Positions 10,901-22,401 of a stretch of DNA of 64,000 nucleotides are shown in pieces (the stretch's first letter is position 1; each line of letters starts with the position of its first letter). The position numbers and the translations under genes were made by a program. The notes under the pieces are model-generated. The model did not search any database, was not told the DNA's origin, and was given only the letters and a program-made list of their open reading frames with translations. Source of the DNA: Endocalyx cinctus. Its lineage: Eukaryota > Ascomycota > Sordariomycetes > Amphisphaeriales > Apiosporaceae. The stretch lies in the NCBI GenBank assembly GCA_001600455.1, contig BCKC01000003.1, forward strand, positions 3,842,978 through 3,906,977, in the 5' to 3' direction.

Positions 10901-12420
10901 CCCTGTCCCCCTCGATGAGATTTTATTTCAATACTTCGTCCCGATATGCCCAGCTGCTTTTACCGGTTCAGTCTACGCGACGATCATTCGTGCCACTCTA
11001 TTCCCCAGTTCAAGAGCAGAGCTACAATAATCATTTTCAGAACTGCGAACTGCCAAGAAGCGGCCGGGGCAAACACGAGTGCCATATCCCTATCTGCAAC
11101 GTCAAATATGAGCCCATATTCCACTCACCTGTACCAGAATACATCTTCCTGCGTACGTACGTAGTACTTACTTATCTAATTTAACATGGAAGACACGAGG
11201 TAGTCGGTGGTTACTTACGCAAAGTAATTGGTCGTCATAGTTGTAGCTATCCCATGTGCTGCGTCTCCTATGCTTCCTTCACTCTCGGCCACGATATGTA
11301 GCTCAGCGAATCGAAACTCATCAAAAACGCCTTCGCGGTCCATCTACATTGCCCGGGGCCGAAGTTCCAATCCAGAGTTTATACATCAGCTCCTTCGCTA
11401 ATCTTTGGCAGTCGATATAAACGGTTGATGCATACCGCATAAGTGACTATTCGATGTAGTCAGTGTTATCCTCGTCGATATTTCCGTTACACCGATCTAT
11501 GTGATACTCTAGCACCGCCACTATCATGTTTACGTATTGTGTCAGCTTCCTTCGATGCCACGCTGCAAGAAGGAATGAGAACAACTCTCGAATTAGGCCT
11601 AGTGGTGGTTTCACGATAACGAGGGCCGTGCCAACAATCGATATGACGAATTCGATAGGAAGCATAGTAAATTCATCATTTTAACATAGCTCTTGGCCCA
11701 TGAGAATCCACGATGCCGGCCCGATGGACGATTGCATTAAAAAGGCATTGTGCGTTGTGAACGACTCCATGTGTATCTGCCCTCAATTACTGCCGTGTAC
11801 ACGCATTCGACATGTCTGTTTACTTACCTTCCTGTCCTCTTAGCTCGGCTTTCAATGCATGCATGATCCCGTTTTCAATTATAGGTGTGAGGCGTTCTAT
11901 TGTAATTTGTCGGTTACCTATAATTCGAACCCAGGTCGAGTGACACCGTGGAACGAACGAGTTCGTAAATTCAATCCCATTCTCACCACTTGCACTGTAT
12001 CATCAATATCATATAGGTTTTCTACGCTAGTATGAAGCAAGAAGCCCTTACGTGGGAGGATCGAATTTAGCTCGGTTGCGTGGATGAGAAAAGAGAACAC
12101 GGGCTTGGAAACGCATCCTCCAAGAAACACTCACACTGACGATGGCTCTGAAATGCTCAGCTGAGCGCAGTCGGCGACTCGTAAAGATGAAAAATAATTG
12201 GGAGGGAGAACTAATAAATCTTTCGCCCATCGGCGTATCGAGAATGGCTGTCCCGTAGGCTTAGTGACGTTAAGCCATGGCCAAGTAACAAGTCGGAGTT
12301 TATTAATGATGGACGATCTCTGCGCGCTGCAGACATATTTCCTGGTAACCTTTCCACGCCAAGTCCTGGATATGAAAAGGCCAAACAGCTCAATATGAGG
12401 CCCCCAGAGACGTCGCGGGT
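10900..12420 (-). pseudogene. Cytochrome P450 relic (probable ETP tailoring oxidase)
   Basis: Short stretches in different minus frames line up in the right order for one fungal microsomal P450. An N-terminal RYADGRK and LPPNYFSSL region lies at ~12.2 kb, a mid-region including LHTSVENLYDIDDTVQ at ~12.0 kb, and the helix block beginning LPIEFVISIVGTALV at ~11.6 kb. The heme-loop GYGTRVCPGRFLAV spans 11045-11089, with a following LKMIIVALLLNWGIEW (~11.0 kb) and AGHIGTKY (~10.95 kb). The Cys ligand is present. However, the frame changes between the heme loop and the next helix, several in-frame stops interrupt the C-terminus, and the mid-section changes frame near 11.70 kb, so no full-length product is possible. 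Introns may account for some breaks but not these. Exact ends are uncertain. The position inside the cluster suggests a GliC/GliF-like enzyme. Confidence 0.65.
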
Positions 12421-13883
12421 GGCCCAGTTGTCTGTCTAGTAGAAATGGACACACCAGCGTTATGTATTTTGGACTCAGACACAGGAGACGGTAGGGTTTA
12501 TCTGACTACCTGTTTCTATCTTATGTCTTGAAGTGTTCTGATGGAGAGGGGACAGAATTTTGGCTTCAATATCTACTCTCGAGAAACCCGCAGCAGAAGG
12601 ACGGCATTCTACTAAACAATGGACATTGCCAACTCGCGGTTCCCGGTAACACCCTCCTGTATTTCCAGGTATAGTATATCATGGAGCCGTAGGCGTCGGA
12701 AAAAAAGTAGAGCTTTGAATTGAGCCAGAGTTTACCCAAGACTGGGGGACAAGGCTCTGCGTCCATGATGGTCAATTAAGGGGCTTAGAAGCACGAGCAA
12801 GGTATTGGTACCGCCTTCATCACATCATGCCCATGCGCGCGTTGTCATAAGGTAGACAGTATCTAGCAAAATATGTTCGATCCGTGTGTCTTGACCAGAA
12901 TGAGAACTTATTAGCGGAATTCGAAGTGAATAAAGTCAGGTCAGCTTATACCTAGTTAAACCTAGACTTACATATTTTATTTGGATGTATTTCGGCTTCC
13001 GGTTGGTTGAGGAATACGGAATATTCCAGCTGCAGATATTAAGACACGGCAACCGGTCGGTATGCGACATTGATTTAACCTTTGCAACCCTAAAATGCAC
13101 TATTTACTGGTAGGGTCCTAACGTAATTTAGTGGATACTTAAGTAGTCTATGTATACTAATTATGGAAAAGGGGCTGAGGGAATAGTACATAGAGTGGAA
13201 TTCCTCTCTCCTATTATTTTACTACACGTAATTATCTAAGGATTTACCTATACAGCACTGAGAGGTTACAAAGAATGGGAGAAGATACTTGGTTCGATTG
13301 ATCGAAGCTTAGCTAGTTGGCTATCTAGGTAGTTAATCTACGATTAACTAAATACATCGACGCAGAGCCATAAGTAACCCTATTCACTTGTTGCAATATT
13401 CAACGAGCTGAGGTTCTGGAACAAAGATAGCACGTAACTGGAGGTATTATCCAGCTTTTCTACTTTGTAGCTACATATTATTGGTTTCTACTGTAGACTA
13501 CTTAACTTAGCCAGATAACGTGCTGAATGTACCTGCTGCTTCATTCCGCTATCATATTTCAACATCACTCAAGCTATATTACTTCTAAAGCATTTCTTAA
13601 CTCCTTAGACAGTCTCGAGGTAGGTACTTAGAGTACTTATCTAGGCTGCCAGATACCAAGTAAGTCCTTAAGTCCCTACCTCCGAGGCAGTTATGATTTG
13701 GTATGAGGTAGCTAAGGGCACAATTATTACTGATGGTCTAATGTGAAACATGATATCGATTTGTTCTATGATCTCGCCGGAACACCATGAAGAACTATCT
13801 AGAACCTTCCATGTATGATGGTAGGATTCTTATCAGCATTATGTACACTCGCTATATCTAGCACGATAAGTATCAAGACATGA
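12421..13883. other. Intergenic, no feature recognised
   Basis: About 1.4 kb of AT-rich sequence with scattered short TAGGTA/CTAGG motifs. A 69-codon minus frame at 12566-12775 has no recognisable domain. Confidence 0.5.
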
Positions 13884-14905
13884 TTAGAACACGGGCTTCG
13901 CTCCCATTTTCTCTTCTTGTAATCGCGCCGAGATCCCCGCTCCGGTCATAGAGCCGTTCGCCACTGCGTTCGTTGAAACCTTGAACATGGTAGTACAATC
14001 TCCCGCCGCAAATACGCCTTCCACGCTGGTCTCGTTGAACGGCGGGGCAACGACGTAGTCACCCGTAGGCGTAAGTTTTAGGCCTAGTTGCTGGGCGAAG
14101 GGACCCTTGACCTTCGTGATGGGACTATGGGCTAGGAACGCTTCGCTTTTCGCATCCGAACCGTCCTTAAAGCTAATCGTGATATGATGTTCCGAGTTGT
14201 CGTGGTAGGATAGTTTCGAAATTTCTCGGTGGTCGACACGGTATTGCCCCTGGTCCTGTAGACTGACTTCCAGTTCCGATGCGAGGGCTTCATCGCCGTT
14301 GGTATAGATCGTGATAACTTTGGCTAGCGTGGAGGCCATACGTGCCAGGTGTTTTGCCATCTTCGCCGATGCGATCCAGTCTACGGCTAGGACCCCAGCA
14401 GAAGGAGATCCGCGCTGTTCGTAGCCGTGGCAGAATAAACAGTGATATCTATGCTAAAATTAGATGACACCAACAAGCTTGTAAATTTCGGCTTTTAGTC
14501 TTAAAGAACTTACATTCCTCGGGCCCAGCAGTCTTCGTAGCCTGGAATACTAGGGAGTACCTCTTCTACCCCGCTGGCTAGGATTACTTTTCGCCCTAAC
14601 CAGGTGGTGCCGGCAGAATCGGTTGCCTCGAAGTACTCGCCTGCCTTTGAAATTCTCGTGATCTCGACATGTTTGAGCTGTATAGTATTGTACTTCGATA
14701 TATCAGCCCGTGCAGCAGCCCTGAATTCCTCCGGGTCCTTATGATCCCAGGTAGGCATGATGTGTAGGTGCTTGCTGCGGGCGTTGCGATAGCTTCCGGA
14801 ATCGAAGACAAGGGCGGAGTGCAGCTGGCGTGCGAGAGTGCAGGCGGCGCTGAGTCCTGCAAACCCTCCACCAATGATGAGCACGTCAACAATCTCTGTG
14901 TCCAT
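13884..14905 (-). CDS. gliT: Thioredoxin-reductase-like dithiol oxidase, GliT type
   Basis: Two exons give 318 aa, close to the usual ~330 for GliT/HlmI-type flavoproteins. One 65-nt intron (14449-14513, GTAAGT...CATAG) interrupts just before the redox site. The FAD-binding GGGFAG is at residues 12-17, followed by VFDSGSYRNA. The redox-active CLFC (Cys134, Cys137) sits in YHCLFCHGYEQRG. The C-terminal flavin motif is VFAAGDCTTMFK. In gliotoxin producers GliT oxidises the dithiol to the disulfide and confers self-resistance, acting in cytosol and nucleus. All catalytic residues are present and the frame is intact, unlike the neighbouring P450 and methyltransferase. Ordinary thioredoxin reductase is less likely: the lack of any glutaredoxin-type partner and the SGSYRNA/CHGYEQR signature favour the ETP class. 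Confidence 0.88.
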
Positions 14906-15679
14906 CGTTGCAAGCTTGACGTGATCACTTCGAATGCCTATGTACCTTAGCTAGAAAAAAAAACATAAGAAGTAATTATGTGACCATTGAGGATTTAACC
15001 ATGAGCTGTGCACCGTAATTAAGTATTTATGTACCTAAGTAAGTACTTAAGTAAGTACACTAAGTAGGTTATTAAATTAGGCTCACTGATTGCCTGTCTC
15101 GGAAGCCGATTTAGAAGGTTAACAACTAATCGAATAGTGATTCAGTGCTGAACAATCACTAACTCATAGGGTCTGTATCACTACAGTGGGATGCTGTAGT
15201 CCCCCATCAGCCTGTGTCAGAGGTGACTACAGTAAATATTTCTTTTATATAGAGCTCCGTGAAAAAAAAAAAAAAAAAAAAAAACATTTTACTTTACTTT
15301 ACTTTATCTTATTACAACCTTTTCATTTTCAATTAAAACAACAAAGAAAAAGTTAAACAATAAATTATAAAAAGAAAAATTCTTAAATTATTTTTATTTT
15401 ATTTTTCTGATTTATTTTCGCAAAGATATAATTCGGTGAAAACATAGAGTTTTGGTGTAATTTAGGGGGTGGCCGGTTACTTTTGGGACTCTACTGTACC
15501 ACGCCTACCACATAAGAAATAGCGTAAATAGGCACATCTTAGGCACATCTCAGCATTCCGAGTTGGTAGGTTCAGCCAAATTAGTGCACTCTTTGCTTTC
15601 TCTTTTACAACAGTTAACACTTCAACGAGACTTCGATATTGTATAGTATATCGATTGAGATAGTTGGCAGCAGTTACTG
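14906..15679. other. Intergenic, AT-rich, with 23-A run
   Basis: The presumed promoter side of gliT and of the broken methyltransferase. Runs of TAAGTA-like repeats occur near 15020-15070, and a 23-A homopolymer lies at 15262-15284. Confidence 0.5.
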
Positions 15680-16505
15680 ATGGCGACCCTTTCGAGGCCA
15701 AAGCAACTTATTCCTAAAGATAACGACGTACTTAGCGAATTTCTAGGGAGCGTAACGGAATCCATAGCGGGTGGTATGTTAGGTCCGCTAATTCCGCTCC
15801 CTATAGGATGTCATCTCCACGATAATAGGTGCGGTTCGGGAGGTCGTGACCGGAACCATCTTAGATCTACATGTATCGGTAGGGAAAGGCAATATCTCGA
15901 AGACATTTGAGATATTCGCCACCGACCATAACCCAGCACCCCAGGCCTCCCTTCGAAAATGACCGATGAAAACCGTCGAAGTCATGCACGGTAGGGCCTT
16001 GGCTTTTGGCAACGATACATTTACGCATATCATTACCAGCTTCGTAATCTTACAAGCCTAGCGGGACGACGAGAAGTGTTCTGGGGAAATATATCGCACT
16101 TTAAAGCCGGGCGGCCTCGCTATCGCTACAACGTGGGACGATCTACCTACCATGGCGATGTTTCGACGGGTTTCCGAGCGCACGAATCGCACAGATAGGG
16201 TAATGCCCGAGATGTTACAATCGCATATATACGGTGGAGAGGATCTAAGACAAGCAATGCTGAAAGGAGGTCTTAGCGGAGAGAGTATGAAGGTAAGCTA
16301 CTACTCGACGCGCGTCAGGGTCGAGCATACGAGAAGGTGGTGTGAAATTGGATGGTCTATAGGTGGTGGGGCGATGGAAGAGGGCTGGAGAGAAAAAGAC
16401 GAAGAGAGGTGGGATGAATCTATCAAGCTCGCCCCAAAGCTACTGCTCGAGGTACCACAGTATGAACGAGATAAAGACGAAGAAGATACGGGTGGCTTGT
16501 TCTGA
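15680..16505 (+). pseudogene. SAM-dependent methyltransferase relic (UbiE/GliN type)
   Basis: A start at 15680 (MATLSRPKQLIPKDNDVL) leads to GGMLGPLIPLP and a degraded glycine-rich SAM loop ending DNRCGSG near 15.84 kb. From there the coding signal continues one frame over: VTGTILDL, FATDHNPAP (the acidic SAM-ribose position), VMHGRALAF, DTFTHIITSF and IYRTLKPGGLAIATTWDD. This is the standard order of class I methyltransferase motifs I to III. The second frame has a TGA at 15960 and a TAG at 16059. One shift plus two stops with no GT-AG introns able to remove them make this a pseudogene. In ETP clusters GliN-like enzymes methylate the diketopiperazine or thiols. The product may be ended early at ~76 codons. 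Confidence 0.75.
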
Positions 16506-17204
16506 ATGCAACTGCTACTCTAAGTATCAAGTAACTGGCTTAATTTACAATATTTACTTGGTAGCAACAACAACGTTCGCTACGAACTTTAGCAAATTTC
16601 TCATACTCGATGCTTAAGTTAGCACCCATTTTAGAAATTAGAATCCATCCCGAGCTCATCGAAAGGGGGTATGCTTTAGTGAGTAAACGTCGAACTCGAT
16701 ACCGGTACGAAGATGACTGTCATTGATGATAACAATTACCAAAATAACGAAAGGAAAGAACATCTCTTTGCCATAAAATATTGGAGTCAGGAATATATCG
16801 TGCTCCAAGTGTAGTATCTGAAAGATGCAAAGTCTGCGAACAAGGACCATTTGAGTTTCTACGAAAGTATACAAGATGTAAATGAGCCCCTTTTTTCATT
16901 TACTAAAGGAGTGAGGCTTCAATATATAGCCAATACGCTCAAAATAGCAATAATGCAAAGCCTTTTTGTTCAAAACTTGGATTAGCAATCTATTCAAACC
17001 CCATCATGTGGTATACGCAGTATAACAAGAAAGGTTGATGAACGCCTTGACTATCCTACACGAACTCTTTCGATGCCCCGGGAAGCCATCGTTCTGGTAT
17101 AGAACTGTCTGGCTTTGGAAAGTTCTTCGCCGAGTGGCAGCAGTGAATAGATTGACACCGACCGAAGTATATTCAGATGATAAGTTTAATGTCACTGATT
17201 AGGA
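16506..17204. other. Intergenic, no feature recognised
   Basis: AT-rich. Short hydrophobic minus frames at 16656-16874 could be membrane-protein debris, but I cannot assign them. Confidence 0.4.
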
Positions 17205-17681
17205 GTAATGAACTGGGTACTGGTATTGCGTTTCAGAAGGGACAGATCATTTCTCAGATAGTGCTTCCTCCATCTGATATTGCCATCGGCACCTCGACGG
17301 TTCTGCTCATCTAGATTTTTTGGTGGCGCCATAGTCGTGACTGTGGCACAGAACACGTTTCTCAACCACCTGGTGTAAGGTTTGCTAACTCTCAATATCC
17401 CTGGTCTAGATTCTCAGATCATCCTCAATGCTGGTGCCGTACATCTGCGTAACGTTGTTTCGCTGGAGGACCTGTCACAAGTACTCGTGAAGTATAATGA
17501 CGCTGTTGTCGAGACGTTCCAGATTGATCTTTCTCTGTCTAGTATCAACCTGATCGGTGCATTCGCCGTAGAGTGGAAGAGTGCGAAGCAAGAGAAGCAA
17601 TATCTAAGCATGTATAGGACGAAAATGGCGGGAACTTGTAAGGGAAATATTAGTCAAGGAACAAATACTATACTATGGTAA
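17205..17681 (+). pseudogene. C-terminal relic of a DHA2-family MFS exporter (GliA type)
   Basis: The frame beginning near 17205 reads GIAFQKGQIISQIVLPPSD and IGTSTVLLI, then hits TAG at 17312. The next frame gives GGAIVVTVAQNTFLNHLV, a TAA at 17376, then LTLNIPGLDSQIILNAGA, LRNVVSLEDLSQVLVKYNDA and IGAFAVEWKS. This is the order of the last three or four membrane segments and tail of 14-TM DHA2 drug exporters such as GliA. Nothing upstream of ~17.2 kb matches the first ten segments. The gene is therefore truncated at the 5' side and carries two stops and one shift. It sits beside the methyltransferase relic, so the cluster probably once extended to here. Confidence 0.7.
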
Positions 17682-18177
17682 ATGATCCGTTACTCTCAAA
17701 TGTAAATCTGAAAGGCGATGGTATATTCAACATTTGTTCCATTGTCCACGCGCAGGATGCTGCCGCAACCCCCGAGACTACGCCCTGAAACTTGTGTCGA
17801 TTTGGAGTCACTGAGAGATTTATCTTTACTTAGTGTAAAAACTTGATTTGAAATATATTCAGAACAGTATATATATAAACGGCTTTCATAAAAAATGCCA
17901 TCTAATCTCACTGCCTCAGAATGTTGAGTTGAGTGTCGTTGCGGGTACGGTTATTGCTCTGTCATTAAAGTACCGGCCAAAAATATTCATATGACTGACT
18001 TCCTCATCCTTTTTCTTGGTTGGAGCTCGTTTACTTGTCGTTCCTTTTGTTAATGGTGGCTTCGAGGCCATTTTCGGCTTCATGAATAGTTGGACATTTC
18101 TAGAGATTGAGTAGAAATATCCTACAAGTAGGCTGGTAGGGTTGAGGTTCATTATGCAGCCGCAGCTTAAACGGAAA

Positions 18178-18365
18178 GTTATCCGTAATAAAACTTATTA
18201 TATTGAAAGTTATTTACGGAATAAAGAAAAGATTTATGCAAATTTCTGTTTTACGGTGCGTCCACTCCTGGATATAACTCAGGCTTAGAATTCGGTGTAA
18301 AGCGGCGTGGCTCAGGGACCCATTTCGTACTTAGTCCCTGCTCTAAACCCTATTTATCGGGTAGG
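18178..18365 (+). repeat. Dispersed ~200-bp repeat, copy 1
   Basis: Shares with copies 2 and 3 the blocks GAAAGTTATTTACGGAA, TTATGCAAATTTCTGTTTT, GGCGTGGCTCAGG and AAACCCTATTTATCGGG, in the same order and spacing. It is the most diverged copy; many differences are transitions. Confidence 0.75.
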
Positions 18366-19830
18366 ATAATAGATATATAGTAGCATATAGTATAGATAAC
18401 ATTAGCACCAATGCTATCAAATGCAATGTAACATAAATCCAGGGTGACATGGGCGGTGGTGTAGCCAAAAGCTTGCCTGCATATTTCGCTATCTCTGCTC
18501 CCGCATTTCGTTATTTTTTTTTTTTTTGGTTCTCCTCCCGATTTAACCACAAGATAGGGAGAGCTCGATGATGGTGTCATTAACTCTTGAGCTTGGCGGC
18601 CGAGAGAAACGCGGAACCAACCAACCGGGTTCTGATGAATAGCTTCGTCACCGACAAATCGCGCTTCGGAATAATGCGGCTTGTATAGGTTGATGATTCA
18701 GAAACCTGCTTTATCTTTTGAACCAGTCCGTAGCTTCTGCATATTCCACAATTCACACATTTCACATGTGAAAAAAATAGGAGAGGAAGCTTCTCTCCGT
18801 TTTCAGATTAACTCAAAGGTTGCTACGTAGTTACCTTATCTCTGCCCGCTCAGACTTCTCTCTCCCCCTACCTCACCGCGAGCTTCAAGCAACGAATTTG
18901 GAGATGGATAAGTAGGTGACGTATGATTGTGAGATGATAGACCAAAGCGGGCCGGGATCTAGCGTGAAATCGCATCCGCCTTGCTGGGAATATCTGCATA
19001 AAAGCGATATTTCACCGACCTTTGAACCTTCGGCTTAATTATTTCTTCTTCTTTCTCGGCCCCCAAGCATATCTATTCGTTTAGATATCAGGATCTTCAT
19101 TGAAGAGAAGAAAGAAAAAAAGCGTTCCATGGTGGTCGCTCTGGTGGATACGCAATGCTGTTGTCTTCACTTGTGTTTGAATTATATCCGTGAATGAATC
19201 CCCGGCTGGCTGGCTAGCTAATATGGTTGACATGATGCATACCTACATATCAACGGTATCGACCTCGGAGAATTCTCGACACGATGCTGCTGCAGATCGA
19301 ACCATTCAACTTAGTCAATGGATGGATGGGAATTTCCACTACCTTATAAGTGATAAGATAACACTGGAGAATGAAACCTCGCAGACTTGTACTATACCTA
19401 GGTACCTGTCCTAGGTCTTTCGAATCGTCTATATCCTTACCTAGAGAGACATTGCCTTTCGAAGACATATCTGATTGTGTAGTCTGAAGACTTATATTTG
19501 GTGCCATGGAAGTCCCAATCTCCCTGTGAAATTCTTGGGCTTTGATATCCGTCTATCGAGGATAAACACGGTCCATCTAGAAAATATAAACCAGGAAACT
19601 GAAAATAGTACATTTAACATAATTATATCGTATGCGGAATAATACCATTATATGTACTCACTCATGTATAATCTGGCATTTTCTCGTTAAGATCCTTTAT
19701 TAGGTATATTATTTACATTTTAATGACACGTTATGTGTATTATACATGGATCGATGAACAAATCTCCAGGAGAGACACCTGACATAATATCGTTCATTAT
19801 CTTTGGTAGGAGGAAACGACGCGGATTCTC
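18366..19830. other. Intergenic, no feature recognised
   Basis: About 1.5 kb on the SHE9 3' side, mildly AT-rich. The short open frames on both strands have no recognisable domain. Confidence 0.4.
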
Positions 19831-21231
19831 TTATTTCACACTAGGGCTGTGCCTAAGTAAGAAGAGAATAAACGCCGTTCCGGTAACAGCCACGCCGGCG
19901 GCGACGCCCTCGATCGCTATGAGCGATACGTCACGCATGCGCATGGCGATCTGACGCTCGCTCACTAAGTCCAATAGCGCGGCACGCCAGGCGAGCGGAT
20001 CCTTTATAGCCTCGCGCCAAGACATCCCTGTTAATATTATCGGGGTATCCTTTGGCGCGTCTGCTTTTTCTTGCTTTACTTCTACTTCCGGTACGGTCGT
20101 CGCCGGCTTCTGCTCCTGCTTGATAAAAGCCGGGGCCTCCTCCTCCTTCTCGGCGAGCCTGACGACGGGGACCTCCTTCTGCCGAACCTGCTGGCGTTCG
20201 AGGTCCAGCTGCTCCATCTCCTTCCTCAGGGCCTCCTTGACCTTCTCCTCGAAGCCGGTGACGAGCCGCTTCCTCCGCCAGGGCTCGGCGCCGAACTGGA
20301 GCAGGAGGAAGAGGAGGATGTTGACGCCCATGAGGCCCCAGGTGCCCCAGGTGGACATGCGGCGGATCTTGTCGCTCCAGATCTGCTCCTCGTGGTAGCG
20401 CGAGAGGATGCCGGCGCTGAGGCGCTGGTTGAGCTCCTCGACGTCGCGCTCGCTCTGCTCGAGGTCGCGCGCCTTCTCGGCCACCTCGACCTCGAGCTCG
20501 TAGTCCTGCCGGTACAGCGTCGTGAACCGCTCAAAGTCGAGCGGCGTCCACGTCTTCTGCCGCGCCAGCAGCGTCGTCACCTCGCGCTGCGTCGCCGCGC
20601 GCGACGACACCGCCTCCTTGTACGACGCCCGCCGCTCGTGCAGCTGGTTCTGCGCCGCCGACAGGGACCGCTCCAGGGACGAGATCTGCGACTTTAACGC
20701 TTCGATCCCCGTGTACCCCGTCAGGTCGTTGATCCGCCGCGACGCCGTGAACAGCGTCGTCTGCGCCCGATCGAGGAAAGTGCTGACCGAATTGGCGAGC
20801 GGTGAGCTCTGAGATTCCTGCGTCGAAGGGAGGGAGGACGGGTCAACGTGAGGCGTTATTTCGTCAGGTTGGGGCGTTTTTGGAGAGGTAGACGAGGAAG
20901 AAGAAGACGACGGAGGAGGTGGTGGTTTCAGTATAGGATCTTCTGTAGGTTTATCGCTATTACCGTTGGCCTTGTTGTCGCAATTCAATTCGTCGGGAGA
21001 TTTTGATGAGTAGAAGCGAAAACCGTGACGCTTCTGTAACATAATCGAATCGACTCGACAACCAAGACATATCGCCGGCGCATGATGAGCACGAGGAGCG
21101 CCGAATACTTTACCGCTAATTATGGCCGTAGTCGTTATTTTAGCGGCTGATCGGGGAAGCAATTGATCAATTAACAACCTCGAGCCGGTAGCCCTAATGA
21201 GAGGCTTTACGGCTCGAGCCGTCATCGACAT
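19831..21231 (-). CDS. SHE9: Mitochondrial inner-membrane protein SHE9/MDM33
   Basis: A single exon of 466 aa. The N-terminus is Arg/Ala-rich with few acidic residues, consistent with a mitochondrial presequence. It is followed by a Pro/Ser-rich linker (~95-140). A long coiled coil (~165-290) includes LKSQISSLERSLSAAQNQL and LEVEVAEKARDLEQSERDV. The conserved HEEQIWSDKIRRMSTWGTWGL precedes membrane segment one (NILLFLLLQF), and a second segment lies near the C-terminus (GVAAGVAVTGTAFILFLL). This is the domain order of She9/Mdm33, which shapes inner mitochondrial membranes in yeast. The coding region is GC-rich compared with its flanks and has no sign of decay. The start is the first ATG of the frame and gives the presequence. 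Confidence 0.92.
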   Translation of the reverse strand: MSMTARAVKPLIRATGSRLLIDQLLPRSAAKITTTAIISGKVFGAPRAHHAPAICLGCRVDSIMLQKRHGFRFYSSKSPDELNCDNKANGNSDKPTEDPILKPPPPPSSSSSSSTSPKTPQPDEITPHVDPSSLPSTQESQSSPLANSVSTFLDRAQTTLFTASRRINDLTGYTGIEALKSQISSLERSLSAAQNQLHERRASYKEAVSSRAATQREVTTLLARQKTWTPLDFERFTTLYRQDYELEVEVAEKARDLEQSERDVEELNQRLSAGILSRYHEEQIWSDKIRRMSTWGTWGLMGVNILLFLLLQFGAEPWRRKRLVTGFEEKVKEALRKEMEQLDLERQQVRQKEVPVVRLAEKEEEAPAFIKQEQKPATTVPEVEVKQEKADAPKDTPIILTGMSWREAIKDPLAWRAALLDLVSERQIAMRMRDVSLIAIEGVAAGVAVTGTAFILFLLRHSPSVK

Positions 21232-21497
21232 TATCGACCCGTTATCAGATATTCAAAACAACGATACTACCAAGATAAAGATGCACCTGGGAATATGAGG
21301 ATAACTTGGGGAAAGCGTTGATGAAGGCAATTGGATGTTGTCGCTTATTCTACATAATATCTGGATGAGGTTTAAAACTCTCACGGCAGATTCCGGATGA
21401 GTTAACCTGACAGGATCCAGACCTCGTCTAGCGATAATTTGAAAATTGATAATTGATAAAGTGACCGATAGGCTTATCGCTGATAAGCTATGACATT

Positions 21498-21529
<32 letters not shown>

Positions 21530-22401
21530 CAAGTCCTTCTGCCCCTGAAGGGTATTCCTTAAGCCGCTACTAACATGCCCCACCATCCGCTAACCGATGC
21601 GAGTTAAAGTGCTAAAGTGCTAAAAACAACCCTTATGAGGCACTTAACGTTAGTGAGGGGCAGAGGGGCAGAGGGGCAGAGGGGTACTATTACTATCAAG
21701 TCAAGTACGGTATTGTATTGCGACTACGACAATTCTTAGCCGAAATATCAGGTAGTAGCTCGGGTTCCTGATTCGTTTTGGGTGTATATGGTTATGCAGT
21801 ATTGATGCTGATTGGAAGACAAATTCGGTTTCACTAAACATTATTTATGTCTAATTATTTAATTTATATTTTTCGTGATGTTCTTCTATGAAAGTACGCA
21901 GTACATCTCGTACTAAGAAAAGGAACGAGATGGAAAGGAGGGCTCATCTCACTCAATTCCAAGTAACGAATAACCCCACCAAGGAGAGCTGTCCGATGAT
22001 TACACGTGGGGTTTTTTTCTTGACATTTTGTTCATTTAGCACAGCTGCACAGTATATAGTACGCTTTCGTAGTTCCAAGATATTTCTCAATGAATCTTTT
22101 TTTCCTTCTCATTCTTCGTTTTTCTCTAGAATACTATTTTATTCGAATATATCTGTTTGAATTAGGTTGACAGTTATAGCCTTGGGATAATTCTTGTGAC
22201 GTCACACTAACACCCCTTTAGACTAAGTCCCTCATACGAACTTTTGTTCTCTGCAGTTTTTTTTCTTCTACGAACCCCGATTTTTTTCAGGCTCTTAAAT
22301 ATTTTACACTTCAACCCCCTGAATTTACCATATTTGGTAACTCGGAAGAAGAAAAGCCTCGTATTTCTTGAAAACCAAGGAAAACAAAACAGGAAAAGAA
22401 A
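21232..22401. other. Intergenic between SHE9 and the HAD phosphatase
   Basis: A divergent gap of 1.2 kb. It contains a 29-T homopolymer (21501-21529) and three tandem copies of GGGGCAGA at about 21657-21680. An 89-codon plus frame (21888-22160) is AT-rich and unlikely to be coding. Confidence 0.5.
21501..21529. repeat. Poly-T run (29 nt)
   Basis: The longest internal homopolymer in the window; its exact length is unreliable in any assembly. Confidence 0.9.

Noticed and set aside
10783..11184. 133-codon plus-strand frame
   Set aside because: It lies antisense to the P450 relic; its composition mirrors the heme-loop region and it has no domain.
20071..20697. 208-codon Leu/Arg-rich plus frame
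   Set aside because: Antisense shadow of SHE9 produced by high GC; no domain.
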